Shown here: in pieces, positions 44,757 through 57,659 of the stretch
Layout of the letters: each line of letters opens with the position of its first letter
How positions within the stretch are numbered: position 1 is the first letter of the stretch
DNA from: Cryptomeria japonica
Taxonomy: Eukaryota > Streptophyta > Pinopsida > Cupressales > Cupressaceae
DNA: 64,000 nt
NCBI RefSeq assembly: GCF_030272615.1
Contig: NC_081414.1
Location: 825,310,896 to 825,374,895 of the forward strand
Reading direction: 5' to 3'
Notes under the pieces: generated by a model
The model's input: only the letters and a program-made list of their open reading frames with translations
Database searches by the model: none
Told to the model about the DNA's origin: nothing
Program-made: the position numbers and the translations under genes

Positions 44757-46489
44757 ATTAACTTTATTCCAACTATAAAAGGAACACATAATGACATAAA
44801 TAGTATCATATGGTGTCTAAATAATAAAAGAGAAAATAGGGTGGTCCTCACATTTAAGTTGAAATTGTGAAGATTATTATGTCTCTACATAGTGGATTTG
44901 TCAAAAAACATTAGAATTTTCTAGGGCCTTCTTAAAGTATACCCTACTTGCAAAATTATTAACATGATTAATTTAGTGAACACATAAAAAAATAGCTACT
45001 GGGAGGTTTGGCAATATCACTAGTATTCATTTCTATGGATCTATATTAATATCATGAAAGTAGTTAGGATATAGTGGAGCTTAGTACTAGAATTGGGGAA
45101 TTAGATATTGTGATAACAAAAAGAGAATATCAAGGAGATTTTGGATAGTAGAACCCGTAGAAGCAATAGATAAAAAAATTGAAGAGTGTATGATGTGAAC
45201 AACATTGAGATTAATTAATATATTATTACTACATTTATACCAAACAATTATTTCACATGTTTTTCCAATTACATTTTACAGTTGACATCAACCTTACGCC
45301 TTGTGCCAACTAAGATAATCTTTAAGGCTATAATCTACTATATAATCATCTCTAATGATTATTGGAAGGTATTTGAGTTTGCCAAGACTTAGGCTCCTAT
45401 CTTTGAATAAAATTTAAATATTATATGGTATTATCATTTAAATTTTTTAATTTACACATAGTTGTGCTCATATATAACTATAATCCATTTTATAATTGTG
45501 AATTAGAGATTGTAGGACTGCGTGAACCGGCTCTACGAACCCTAGTTGCCACCTATGCTGGCCAGGTCATGGTCTCCACCATTGAGGGAGGATTGTTTCC
45601 TCTCTATAAACCCTAGCTGCTGCCATTGTTGGGACAATGAAGCTCACCCCTCTCTATGACCTTGGGCTTACATTGTGACTATGTGCTTGAATCTACAGGG
45701 ATTAACTAGACTAGGATATCCACAATAGTTGTTATTAGGGGGTGTCGCTGCAACATGGAAGCATCATGTGACAATAGTTCATAAAGATTTTGTTGGTGAC
45801 ATCTAGCCGAAGAAATAGGAAACCAACATTTATTACGGATTTCTTTGCTCTGTGAACGTGATCCTCTGCGAACACAACCCTCTCAAACCCTAAGCTGAGA
45901 GGCTGCGAGGGTTGGTGGTGGGGCTGTTGGTGGCCATCACAAGAGGATGTGAGATGATAGTCATCAAGTGCTTCATGCCTAGTATTGATGCTAGAAGTAT
46001 TACCAAGCATTCTTCTTCATGATCGTGCATGGTGATAGGAAGTTGAGCATTGAGTAACTCAGAGTGATGCAACGAAACATGCAACCAGGGTTACTAGGAC
46101 CTGGACCTATGGGAGGTAGGTGGGTTAAGTGGTAGCTACATGATGATGTATCAAAGAATAGATGCTCTTTTGATGGATTCCAACGGTCTCCAGGCAGGCA
46201 TCAGGATAAGGGGAGAGAAAGAAGATTCCTATGACATCGGTTTGCATGCCAACTAGATCGAACACCGTAGCCCTTGTTTGACATTTGTGAGGGGACACCA
46301 CCATTCTCACATCGTTCTCTCTCTGAATCATAGGCTAATCCTGCTAATCTTCCATCATATGTGACTTGGCCAAACAATACCCAGTTGATAAACCCCAAAT
46401 TTCTTTCAACCCCAAACAATCTCCCAATAAACAACTTGCGTCAAGGAGCACCCTTCAAACCAAAATAGATTACACAGAGCTGGAGAAAA
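44757..46489. other. Spacer; right part may be the 5' UTR of LINE 3
   Basis: 44,757-45,500 is AT-rich and shows nothing. 45,520-46,489 is richer in G and C, with phrases such as GAACCCTAGTTGCC and TATAAACCCTAGCTGC. It has ORFs on both strands but none with a recognisable domain. The composition suits the 5' untranslated region or broken start of LINE 3, but I cannot place a boundary. Confidence 0.35.
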
Positions 46490-47275
46490 AAAACCCCTTC
46501 CACATTACTCCCCAATCCACAAGCACTTAACTCGGATGCAGAAGGTAATGGGAAATGTCTAAATGAAATAGCTAAAGAGGGTAGTCGGGCTCCAGTCTCG
46601 CCAAAGAACAAGATTGCTGCTAACACTAGAAAATCAGGCAAATCTGAAGGTGTGTATAAGATTGTTTTGCCGGACGACCTTATTCAGCCTCAAATAGATC
46701 TACTACACACCACAACCCTCATTGGTAAACTTCATTCTACTATTTCCTTTATGCAACTTTCATTTTGGGCTAAACAGAATTGGTTGGGTTTGAAGGATAT
46801 TTTTTTGATGGATAAGCAGTCTTTTTTATTGCCATTTTTGATTCTAAAGAATATAGAAATTGTGTTCATAGATATAAGGGATGGTTCTGTAAGGGTATTG
46901 GTATTATCACTTTGGCGTGGGTTCCAAATTTTAGCATGGAGTCAGTTCCCCCCCTTTTCATGTCTTTTTGGATTACTCTCCCGGGGCTCCCACTTGAATA
47001 TCGTGATCCAGATATTGTGGAAATTGTGGCTAACCAAATGGGTATTTTTATCAAGCACGATCTTATCCCATATGAACTGACCCATTTAATCGTCAGGGTA
47101 TGCTTACTGCTAAACCTCACAAAGCCACTTCCCAAGTCTATTATAATGACTTCTTCCATAGGTAAATGGAATCAAGACATTTTCATATAGGGTACTAGAG
47201 ATATTGATGACCATATAGATAAATTGGGTCATTTTAATTCACAGTGTCAAGATTCGGACATTGATGTTGTTAGGG
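46490..47275 (+). pseudogene. LINE 3 ORF1, DUF4283-like with zinc-knuckle remnant
   Basis: The first part (46,490-46,870) carries a LIGKLHSTISFMQL segment as in the N-terminal part of plant LINE ORF1. After a frameshift near 46,870 the next frame holds WFCKGIGIITLAWVPNFSME and a WITLPGLPLEYRDPDIV segment (about 46,970-47,030), the hallmark of DUF4283. It ends with LGHFNSQC (47,220-47,250), the second half of a CCHC knuckle whose first two Cys are gone. ORF1 binds RNA in family members. The break into the RT-like frame follows within about 130 bases. Confidence 0.7.
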
Positions 47276-47401
47276 TTTGCAAAGACTTTGTGACTGATTA
47301 CCATAAATGCTCCTTTTATCAATCTTCTCCATCTCCTCCTTCTACATCAAATGGGATAGCAAGTGTAATTAACTCAATAGAGAGCTTCATACCTCTAAAC
47401 A

Positions 47402-49932
47402 ATGTGCTCTGGAGAGGAGGAATACTGGAGACAAAAATCAAGGGAATTATGGCTAAAAGAAGGAGATAAAAATACTAAATTCTTCCAGGCTTCTGCAAAG
47501 ATTAAGCAAGCTACATCTACTATCTTTTCTATAAATGGCTCTTCTTCGAGGGAAAAATTAACTAATGAACAAGAAATTAGGGAAGAGGGTGAACTCTTCT
47601 ATAAAAATATTCTTTCTCCCTCCCCTCCTTTTGTTTATGAGGAGTCCAGTGTTGACATATTGTTAGACTCCATTCCTTGTCTGATTTCACAACATGATAA
47701 TGATTATTTGATGCAACCTTTCTCTCTTGTTGAATTACAAGAGGTGGTATTTTTTATGGCTCCGGACAAGTCTCCAGGCCCTGATGGTTTCACCATACAA
47801 TTCTTTCAAAAGTTTTGGGACGTTTTAGGCTTTGATCTTTTAATGGCTTTGGAGGAGTCAAGACAAAAAGCTTGTATTCTCAAGAACTTCAATTTAACCC
47901 ATCTTGCACTTATCCCCAAATCCAATAACCCTCAATCTTTTGCAGATTTTAGGCCTATCTCCTTATGTAATTTAGCGTACAAGATTTTCACAAAAGCTAT
48001 CTATCTCCGATTAAAGTCCTTGATACCTAAAGTAATATCTCTTCAACAAGGAGGTTTTGTTCCTGGCAGGGAAACATCAAAAGGTGTGCTTGTGGCCCAC
48101 GAAGTTCTGCACTCAATTAACTCTTCACAGTCCCCTGCTTTTATAGCTAAATTAGACATGTTGAAAGCATATGATAAAGTATGTTGGTCCTTTCTTTTTA
48201 GAGTGCTTAAAAAGTTTGGCTTTTCGAATAAGTGGCGCAAATGGATCAAAAATTGCCTCTCTGGGGAACATCTTTCAGTTATTGTTAATGGTAATCCTTC
48301 TACTTTTTTTCGAGCCACCCAAGGGGTTTGACAAGGTGACCCGCTATCACCTTTTCTATTCATTATCATGGCAGAAGCTTTTAGTAGATTGGTCAATAAG
48401 TAGTTGAGTCTGGGTTTCTGGAAGGGGGTATGTATCCCTAATACCTCAATTTCTATCACCCACACCTTATTTGCAGATGATACAATTTTATTCGGCTGTT
48501 CCAATATACAAGAAGCAAGGCATATTAAGAAAATATTGGACATATATACTTCTGGATCTAGATAGAAAATCAGTGCGGAAAAATCTAAACTATTCATATT
48601 CAATACTTCTAAAATGGTGTCTAATAGTATTATCTAGACATTGGGCTTTCCAGTAGATTCTCTTCCATCATCGTACTTGGGTATCCCTTTCTTTATGGGA
48701 GTAGGGAAACCTTCTTTTTGGAATTATGTGATTGACAGATTAAAAAGAAAAATTTTTGTGTGGAAAGCTAGATGGTTATCTCTGTCAGGCAAAATCCTTC
48801 TTGTCAAAACTGTTTTGGCTACAATTCCAAACTACTGCATTTCAGTCCTTCAAGCCCCAAAATCTATTGTCTCTCATATCGAGAAAATTATTCAGAATTT
48901 TATTTGGAAAGGTAATCTTTTAGAAGAGAAATAGATCTCGCTTGTGTCTCTCAACAAAATGACTCCAAGCAAATCTACGGGCGGGGTGGGTCTGCACGAT
49001 CTTTCAAAAAGGAATAAGGCCTTTCGGGGAAAGCTAGTTTGGAATATGTATGAAAAACCACATGCTTTGCGGTATCAAATTATGAAAGCAAAGCATTTAG
49101 ATACTCCTACCCCTTCACATATATTTACTATCCTTGATCCTCCATTAGGATCTGTAGTTTGGAACTTTATGGTGGACTCTAGGAATGTGATTACTAGATA
49201 CTTATCGTGGCAAATACATAATGGCAAAGAAGTCAACTTTTGGCATGATTCATGGAGTGGTCTCCCCACTCTTAATCTGGAGGGGTCCCTAGTAGATGTG
49301 ATCTCCATATTTACTGCTCATTGGGGTTCACACCTTTATGATTACATAGATGATCTCGAGAAGCCTTCAAATTGTGTCATTTGGAAAAAGCCAGTTCTAC
49401 TCCCAATCTCCCTAGGTCAAAAGGTAAAATTTTATTTGATTCTCAAGAACCACATTATCTTTATCTCTAATGGTTTGGACAAATTGATATGGTGCCTTGG
49501 GAAGAATAGAAAGTACTCTATCAAGGAAGGGTATAAGGCAATTCATCAAATGTCTCTTCAATCCTATAAACAAAGAGCCTACAATTTATGTTGGAATAAT
49601 ATTGTTCTTCCCAAGGCAGGGATGTTTGCTTGGCTTGCTCTACATAAGAGAATACTCACCAGTGAGAGACTTGTTAAATTGAATATTGCACATCCATTTG
49701 CTTGTGTACTTTGTGGTGAACACAGTGAAACGTTAGATCATCTCCTCCTCCAATGTGATTTTGCTCACTATTGTTGGATGTTCGTGCTTGATAAGCTTTC
49801 CTTTAGCACCCCTCTTCCAGATAATATATGGGATTTGTTCCAGTCATGGCTAGTCTTATACTCATCCTCTCTTTTTGCATGTATTTGTAAAGTGATCCCA
49901 TCCAAAGTAGTATGGTCACTTTGGTGGGAAAG
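47402..49932 (+). pseudogene. LINE 3 ORF2, RT to zf-RVT, left of the copia insertion
   Basis: One frame runs from 47,402 to the insertion at 49,933. It starts just upstream of RT with EEYWRQKSRELWLKEGDKNTKFF. RT motifs: KSPGPDGFT (47,770), FRPISLCNLAYKI (47,950), GFVPGRE (48,055), motif A KLDMLKAYDKV (48,150), motif B QGDPLSPFLF (48,330), motif C FADDTILFG (48,475). The zf-RVT reads CVLC...DHLLLQC (49,700-49,760). The endonuclease that should precede RT is absent: the ORF1 tail and RT frame are only about 130 bases apart. Five in-frame stops occur (TGA near 48,329; TAG near 48,402, 48,564, 48,634, 48,932). Confidence 0.9.
49928..49932. repeat. Target site duplication of the copia element, left copy
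   Basis: GAAAG directly precedes the LTR and recurs at 57,660-57,664. Removing the element and one copy puts the LINE ORF2 frame back in register. Confidence 0.92.
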
Positions 49933-51413
49933 TGTAAAGTTCTAATGCCAATAGCTAATAAGATGAGAGGGGGGGGGGGGGTGAATCATACAAACATAAT
50001 CTTCCATAAAATCAACAGATTCAACCTCAGTAACTTATACTTCAGCAATATAACCAAAACTGTAAAACATTCAAACTCATGAACAAATAATCATCACAAC
50101 ACATATAACATCAGATTTAACGTGGAAACCCAAATAGGGAAAAACCACTATGGGATTTCAGACCCACTAAGAAATATACCCTTCTAGAGTATGCTCGGTT
50201 AAAAGAAAACCCTATTAAAGATTACAAACACATTACTAGATGTGACCCTGTTAAGGGATTTCCCTCAGATCTGTTAGGATCTTCACTTTGTTAGAAGTGA
50301 CCTTGTCAAAGGATTTCAAACACTCATTTAGAATGTTACCTTGCTAGAGGATTTACAAATAAGATTGTTAAGTCCACTTGGTTAAGAAATTTTCTGTCAC
50401 TTACAAAATAAACAACAGTAATAAAATATATCTGCAACTTCACATCTGAAATGCTAAAGCAGATTCTATTTGCTCAAAACAATCTTGTCATAGGACTTAT
50501 CTAGTCCCTTTGCTGGGCTCCCTACTTTGTTATTCAAACAAGTCTTCAAGCTTCTATGCTCGGTAATCACTATGTAGCATACTTGTGCTTACACTTGCTC
50601 GCTTCTATCGTTCATCAACAATTCCTTATTTATAAATAATTTCTAACCACTGAATCTCCTTGATCACATTTCCCATGATCAATCTTAGCCATCAGATCAT
50701 CAAACTTGACTAGGTTCAATGTATCCTTCAATCTGAAAACATTTTACCTTGCATTGGAACTTGCATTCCTTCCTAGGAACTTGTCCTAGGTTATTGCGGT
50801 TCAATCTATGCTATAGATCTTCCTCTTGATTTTCCATTGCCGTAGATCTTTAACAAACTTCATGCACGACATATCAATCATTTATTCATCTCTAGCTCAT
50901 CAACATCCTTCATTAAATAATGCTTTTATCCATCCAATGTGATCTATTATAACTTGGTTGTTACTCAGTTAATACTGAACTTCGCTCGGTAGACATTCTG
51001 CCTTCTTTAACCGATATCGATAACCTTAGGGTTTACCGACTAGGTACCTTAGGGTTTACCGACTAGGTTCTTTGCTCGATGACATGGTACAGTATTAAAC
51101 TTATAATCAACAACATATGTAGGATATCAAAACAATCAAAACAACATGATCTCATCATTGTCTAACTCAATAATAGTTGCCCATTGAATAACTTATTTCT
51201 CCCCTTTATTATTACTTTCTTTCTGTGTCACTTACCGACCACCTAATACTCATCAAAACATACTTCTCAAGATATGGCAACATCATACTGAATTAGAAAA
51301 TCAATTTCTTGACATCAATGACAAAGTAATATTAATAAGATAGTAATCATCCTTCTTCAGTTATATCAATAATCTCCAACAACCTTCTCAATATCCTTAT
51401 TGAAATGCCAACA
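49933..51413 (-). repeat. Copia 3' LTR (1,481 bp)
   Basis: On the minus strand it starts TGTTGGCATTTC and ends AGAACTTTACA. It has a C13 tract (G on the plus strand, 49,969-49,981), a TATA-like TATAAATA near 50,630, and a 23-base tandem duplication at 51,024-51,069 that the other LTR lacks. Confidence 0.95.
51024..51069. repeat. 23 bp tandem duplication private to the copia 3' LTR
   Basis: CCTTAGGGTTTACCGACTAG and three more bases occur twice here and once at the matching place in the 5' LTR (near 57,270). With the different G-run lengths this explains most of the LTR length difference. Confidence 0.93.
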
Positions 51414-51427
51414 ATCTCCCCCTTTGG
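51414..51427 (-). promoter_or_regulatory. Copia polypurine tract
   Basis: On the minus strand CCAAAGGGGGAGAT lies directly upstream of the 3' LTR. Confidence 0.93.
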
Positions 51428-51927
51428 CACATTGATGGCAAAACCAACAATTAAATGGTAATACCAACTTGATTTATTCCAACTGATTTGGATTCAGATT
51501 GCTGTTAGACTTCTCTTGTTATCCTTGAGTTGTTTTCTTCTTCTAAAGTCTTATAGGCTTTCTCCCTCTTTCATTAGTCTTCTAAGTTGTTATCTTGCAG
51601 TTAGTCTTCTCCCTTTTCAGTAATCTTCTCCCCCTGTCATTAATATTATGTTATCTTCTCCTTTTAGGGTTTTACCATTTAGTCTTCTCCCCTTTGACAA
51701 CAATGCCAAAAAGTAAAAGAACTAAATCATCAACTCTTTTGCTGTGAAGTGCTTGCTTTTGCTGAGTTACACATGCAAATGTAACATCTAAATCTCAATC
51801 AGAGCAACTTGTCTCTATTCACTATTTCTTGCACACCTTTAGAAAACCTCCTAAAGTGTGTAAATCAGCATCAATCCACAAATAATATTCGATAGAGTCA
51901 TCGAATTGATGCTTTCACTTAACTCTG

Positions 51928-54700
51928 TCAGTGAGTAGAAGATAGGGGTAGGACCCCTAACTTGCTTTTGAGATACTCAAAAGTGTCTCTTGGTAGTGGC
52001 TTTGTGAAGATGTCTGCAATTTGCTCCTTTGAACTGATATATTCCAGCACAACTTTCTTCTCTTGAACTTCTTCTCTGAGATAATGATACTTTATAGAGA
52101 TATGCTTTGTCTTAGAGTGCATTATCGGATTCTTTGAAATGTTAATGGCACTAGTATTATCACAAAATATAGTTATTGGCTCGGTAACTTTCTCATTTAT
52201 ACCTTACAACAGTTGTTTTATCCGTGCTATATTGGTACAATTCAATGCTGCAGCGACATATTCAACTTCAGCTGTTGATTGTGAAATGCATCCTTGTTTC
52301 TTGCTAAGCCAACTTACTAGTCTATCTCCCAAAAAGAAAGCTCCACCACTTGTGCTTTTCCTATCATCAATGTTTCCTACCCAATCAACATCAGTATAAA
52401 ATTTTAGGTCAAAATCATTCCTCTTTTCATATACTAATCCATAGTCTTCAGTGCCTCTCAGGTATCTAAAAATTCTCTTGATTGCTGTCATATGGGTTTC
52501 TTTGGGATCTGCAGAAAATCTTGCAACTATTCCTACTGCATGTGCTATATCTGGCCTACTGTGAACAACATATTGCAACTTTCCAATCATAGATCGGTAA
52601 AGTGTCTCATCAACAGATGCAGATTCATCATTCTTTGATAGTTTATAGTTAGTAGTCATAGGAGTACTTACAGGTTTAGAATCCTCCATTCCAAATTTCT
52701 TCAAGATTTCCTTTATTTACTTGGATTGAGTAATGAAAATATCATCTTTCATTTGTAGTATTTGTAAACCTATAAAGTACTTTATCCCACAGATTAATGA
52801 CATCTAAAATTCTTTGCACATTTCATTTCCAAAGTTCTTGCATAAGGAGTCATTACCACAAAAAATAATATCATCAACAAATATGGCTGAGATTAGTATT
52901 CCATTGTCCTCATCATTCTTCATGTACATATTGATGTTTTCACTTGTCCTTATAAATCCAATCTTGATAAAGTAAGAGTGCAGTCTCTCATACCATGCTC
53001 TAGGTGCTTGTTTCAGACCATATAAAGCTTTGTTTAATTTACATACCTGATCTTTACTCTTGTCTTCAACAAATCCTTCAGGTTGTTCAATATAAACTTC
53101 TTCTTCTAGTATACCATTCAAAAATGCAAATTTAACATCCATTTGATATACCTTGAAATTTTTGAAAGCAGCATATGCTAACAATGTTCTTACTCCCTCA
53201 AGTCGAGCCATAGGTGCAAAAGTCTCACCATAATCTATTCCTTCTTCTTGAGCATAACCTTTGCAAACTAGTCTTGCTTTGTTCCAAATGACCTCACCTT
53301 TTTCATTTAGCTTGTTTCTGAAAATCCACTTTGTACCGATTACATTTTTGTCCTTTGGTCTTGGGACCAGTGTCCATGTTTCATTCTTCTTGATTTGATC
53401 AATCTCTTCTGTCATAGCATTTACCCAATCTTCACTGTTAAATGCCTCTTTTATTATTCTCAGTTCAAATTCAGATATCAAACATGTGTTCTATCTCAGT
53501 TTGTTCCTTGTCATCACTGGATCATCCTTATCTCCTATAATCTGACTTGATGCATGATTTCTTCTGACATATTTGGCTTATATAGGCTCGGTAGGCTTTG
53601 TATGATCTTCTTCATCACTCAATAACTGGACATTATCTTCATTTTCTTTAGCAACTTTCTCAGTAGGACTTCTCGGTTGAACATAAACAAATTCTTCATA
53701 ATTTTCTGGTTCTTTGGAATTTCCTTTATGATTTCTTTCTGCAAATTCATCAATTTTCACATTTGCACTTTCTACTATTTTGTTAGATGATTTGATCACA
53801 CATTTAAATGCTTTACTTCTAGAAGAATAACCAAGAAATGTTCCTTCCTCGCTTTTCTAATCAAACTTTCCATTCTTGTCATCTTTGTGAACATAACATC
53901 TACTTCCAAAGATTTTAAAATAACTTACATTAGGTTTCTTGTCATACCAGATTTCATATGGTGTCTTCATGGTTCCTTTCTTCAGTTGTACTCGGTTCAG
54001 GGTGTAAATAGCAGTGTTGATTGCTTCTCTCCAAAATGTTTGAGGTACCCTCTTTTCTATCATCAGGGTTCTGGCACAATCTACAATTGATTTGTTTCTT
54101 CTCTCAGCTATCCCATTTTGCTGAGGTGTTCTCGGTGCAGCCACTTGCCTTTTTATACCATGATCATTGCAGAATAAGTTAAATTCATCAGAAGCGAATT
54201 CTCCTCCTTTATTAGATCTAAGACATTTCAGCTATCTCCCTGTTTCATTTTCAACTCTTGCCTTGTACCATTTAAACATTTGAAAAGCTTCTGATTTTTC
54301 TTTTAAAATCATAACTGACATCATCCTTGAGTAATCATCCACAAATAATATGAAGTATTTGTCACCATAATAACTTTGAACTTTCATGGGACCACAAAGA
54401 TCAGTGTGTACTAGATCTAAAATTCCTTTAGAAGTGTGTGACTTACTTGTAAAGCTTGATCATGTCATCTTACTCATCTCACATCCTCAACACATAGCAT
54501 TCTTAGGTTTTTCCAGACTCAGTAGACCTCTTACTTGGTGCTTCTTACTTATTTTGATCAGATTATCAAAATTTACAAGACAAAAACTTTTATGCCATAA
54601 CCAGGTATCTTCTATTTTTGCATAAAGACATTTGTTCCGAGTTGAGTCAAGATGAAATGTATTACCTTTTGTTTGTGTCCCAGTAGTAGCCATCTTTCCA
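51928..54700 (-). pseudogene. Copia pol: integrase, reverse transcriptase, RNase H
   Basis: All parts are in the frame of gag. The integrase zinc finger (54,460-54,640) has LWHKSFC and a C-x2-C near a stop. The core has HTDLCGPM (first Asp, about 54,400) and PQQNGIAERRN (Glu, about 54,100), but the second Asp position reads SNKGGEF, so the DDE triad is broken. RT (52,804-53,481): [51 protein letters not shown] and the FVDD catalytic motif (52,870). RNase H (51,928-52,480): DVDWVGNIDDRKSTSG, CISQSTAEVEYVAA and KHISIKYHYLRE. The C-terminus IADIFTKPLP is typical. About eight in-frame stops occur in this part. Confidence 0.94.
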
Positions 54701-54741
54701 TGTTTGTCATGAACTTTGACACGTCCCTTCTGGAATTCTAT

Positions 54742-56055
54742 TCAGTATCCTGTATTGTTTAGCTTTGCTACACTCAACAAATTGTATTTGAAACCTTCAA
54801 CCCAGTATACATCATCACATTTAGCATTGTCAAGAAGTGTTATAGATCCTTTACCTTTCACTGGACATGGTGCATCATTACCAAATGTTACATATCCTCC
54901 ATCATAGTCTTCTAATTTAACAAACTTGTGTTTATCACCTGTCATGTGATGTGAGCATCTACTGTCTATGATCCAAGAATCATTATTATTTATGTGAGAT
55001 ATTAGGGCTTTTTCTTCATACCTTTCTTCATCTGATCCATCTTTAATAGCCACATAAATAACTTCCTCTGTATCAGTTTCATCAGATTTATCATCGTTGG
55101 ATTCCTCATCAGCTACTAGGCATATCTTTCTATCTCTCCTTCTGAAGTCTCGGTGTCCTCTATATTGGTTGTCTTTTTGCCTGTTATCTCAGTATTCTCT
55201 CTTTTCACTGGATTCTTTTTCAGGGCAGTTAGAAGCCATATGTCCTATTTTATCACAATTGAAACATTTCAAAGGTAGCTTTCCTTTATACTTACCTTTT
55301 CCTCTCGGTAACCTTCTGGCTAATAATGCTTCAAACTCTTCTTGTTTTTTGATTTCTTCATATAGTTTGTGTACCTCTTCCATGTTTTTGTGAAATCTTT
55401 CACTTGCTCCACTATGATTTCCTTCAGAATACTTATACATTCTATCATTGTAATCATCAGATTCACCAATATGAAAAGAACTGAATGCAGATTCTACTTT
55501 ATTTACTAAAGACCCACAGTTATCAAAATTACTTAACTCATATGCATGTATCTTACCAATTGTAGCATCCAAAGAAACTAGCATGTTAGGTACAGACCTC
55601 AATTCATTGATTGCAGAGACTCGAATGGCATAAGCAGGTAGAAGGGTTCTCAACAACTTACTTGTTACATCCTTTTCTTCAATAGTTCCTGCTGCTCCTT
55701 TAATTTGATTGACAATTTCCTTTAACCTTGTACTGTATTGTGTTATGTTCTCACCTTCATTCATTCTCATGGATTGAAGTTGTCCTCTTAGACTATCTAC
55801 TTTTTCTCTTTGGACATGTTCATCACCGCCATACACAGATATGAGCTTGGTCCACATTGCTTTTGCATCATTACAACCTTCTAGATCATTAAACTCTATG
55901 TCGGTCAATGCTGATGTTATTTCAATCATAGCTTGAATATATTCTTGCTTTTCCTTTATCTCTTCCAAGGTCATCGGGTTGGTGCTTGGTGGCATGTAAT
56001 CATTCTCCAAATAATATGCTGCATATTCTCCAATTCCTGATAAGTGCAACTTCAT
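54742..56055 (-). pseudogene. Copia gag and protease
   Basis: Translation would start at the ATG at 56,055. The gag core (UBN2-like) includes DAKAMWTKLISVYGG and VDSLRGQLQSMRM; a zinc knuckle CFNCDKIGHMASNC lies at about 55,226-55,267. After a TGA stop near 55,186 the frame continues into a protease, where the usual DSG active site reads DSRCSHHMTG (54,940-54,968): the catalytic Asp is kept but Gly is Arg. A further TGA follows at about 54,740. Gag packages the RNA and the protease would cut the polyprotein. Confidence 0.93.
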
Positions 56056-56160
56056 CCTTTTCTACCATGTGGAGAAACTTGACTTGTTGAGCTTTGGTGC
56101 ATCCCTTTTATACATCTTCGGATCATTGCCTCAAGTACCTTTAAACTTTTCTTTCGGAGT

Positions 56161-56179
56161 CCACAACTCTGATACCAAT
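56161..56179 (-). promoter_or_regulatory. Copia primer-binding site, initiator-Met tRNA
   Basis: On the minus strand ATTGGTATCAGAGTTGTGG follows the 5' LTR end ACTTTACA directly. Confidence 0.93.
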
Positions 56180-57633
56180 TGTAAAGTTCTGATGCCAATA
56201 GCTAACAAGATGAGGGGGGGGGGGTGAATCATACAAACTTAATCTTCCATAAAATCAACAGATTCAACCTCGGTAACTTATACTTCCGCAATATAACCAA
56301 AACTGTAAAACATTCAAACTCATGAATAGATAATCATCACAACACATATAACACCAGATTTAACATGGAAACCCAAATAGGGAAAAACCACTATGGGATT
56401 TTGGACCCACTAAGAAATATACCCTTCTAGAGTATGCTTGGTTAAAAGCAAATCCTGTTAAAGATTACAAACACATTGCTAGATGTGACCCGCTTAAGGG
56501 ATTTCCCTCAGATCTATTAGGATCTTCACTTTGTTAGAAATGACCTTGTCAAAGGATTTCAAACACTCATTTAGAATGTTACCTTGCTAGAGGATTTACA
56601 AATAAGACTGTTAAGTCCACTCGGTTAAGAGATTTTCTGTCACTTACAAAATAAACAACATTAATAAAATATATCTGCAACTTCACATCTGAAATGCTAA
56701 AGAAGATTCTATTTGCTCAAAACAATCTTGTCATAGGACTTATCTAGTCCCTCTGCTGGGCTCCCTACTCTGTTATTCAAACAGGTCTTCAAGCTTTTGT
56801 GCTCGGTAATCACTATGTAGCATCCCTATGCTTACACTTGCCCGCTTCTATTGTTCATCAACAATTCCTTATTTATAAACAATTTCTAACTGCCGAATCT
56901 CCTTGATCACATTTCCCATGATCAATCTTAGCCATCAGATCATCAAACTTGACTAGGTTCAATGTATCCTTCAATCTGAAAATGTTTTACCTTGCCTTGG
57001 AACTTGTATTCCTTCCTAGGAACTTGTGCTAGGTTATTGCGGTTCAATCTGTGCTATAGATCTTCCTCTTGATTTTCCATTGTCGTAGATCTTTAACAAA
57101 CTTCATGTGCGGTATACAAATCATTTATTCATCTCCAGCTCATCAACATCCTTCATTAGATAATGCTTTTATCCATCCAATGCGATCTATTATAACTCGG
57201 TTGTTACTCGGTTAATACTGAACTTTTCTCGGTAGACATTCTACCTTCTTTAACCGATATCGATAACCTTAGGGTTTACCGACTAGGTTCTTTGCTCGGT
57301 GACATGGTACAGTATTAAACTTATAATCAACAACATATGTAGGATATCAAAACAATCAAAACAACATGATCTCATCATTGTCTAACTCGGTAATAGTTTC
57401 CCATTGAATAACTTATTTCTCCCCTTTATTATCACATTCTTTCTATGTCACTTACTGACCACCTAATACTCATCAAAACATACTTCTCAAGATATGGCAA
57501 CATCATACTGAATCAGAAAATCAATTTCTTGACATCAATGACAAAATAATATTATTAAGACAGTAATCATCCTTCTTCAGTTATATCAATAATCTCCAAC
57601 AACCCTCTCAATATCCTTATTGAAATGCCAACA
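56180..57633 (-). repeat. Copia 5' LTR (1,454 bp)
   Basis: It is nearly identical by eye to 49,933-51,413. It has a C11 tract (plus-strand G at 56,214-56,224) and a TATA-like TTTATAAATAA near 56,870. It is followed on the plus strand by 26 bases that are not part of the other LTR. Confidence 0.95.
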
Positions 57634-57659
57634 ATCTCCTTTCTATTGTAATGCCAATA

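Larger units (their letters stand above)
49933..57659 (-). mobile_element. Complete Ty1/copia retrotransposon inserted in LINE 3
   Basis: On the minus strand the order is 5' LTR (57,633 to 56,180), primer-binding site, a single gag-pol frame (56,055 to about 51,925), polypurine tract and 3' LTR (51,413 to 49,933). Integrase precedes RT, which defines Ty1/copia. A perfect GAAAG duplication flanks the element. Between the canonical 5' end of the LTR and the right GAAAG there are 26 extra bases (57,634-57,659). The polyprotein has no frameshift but about eleven in-frame stops, so it is dead but younger than the chromovirus. Confidence 0.95.
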
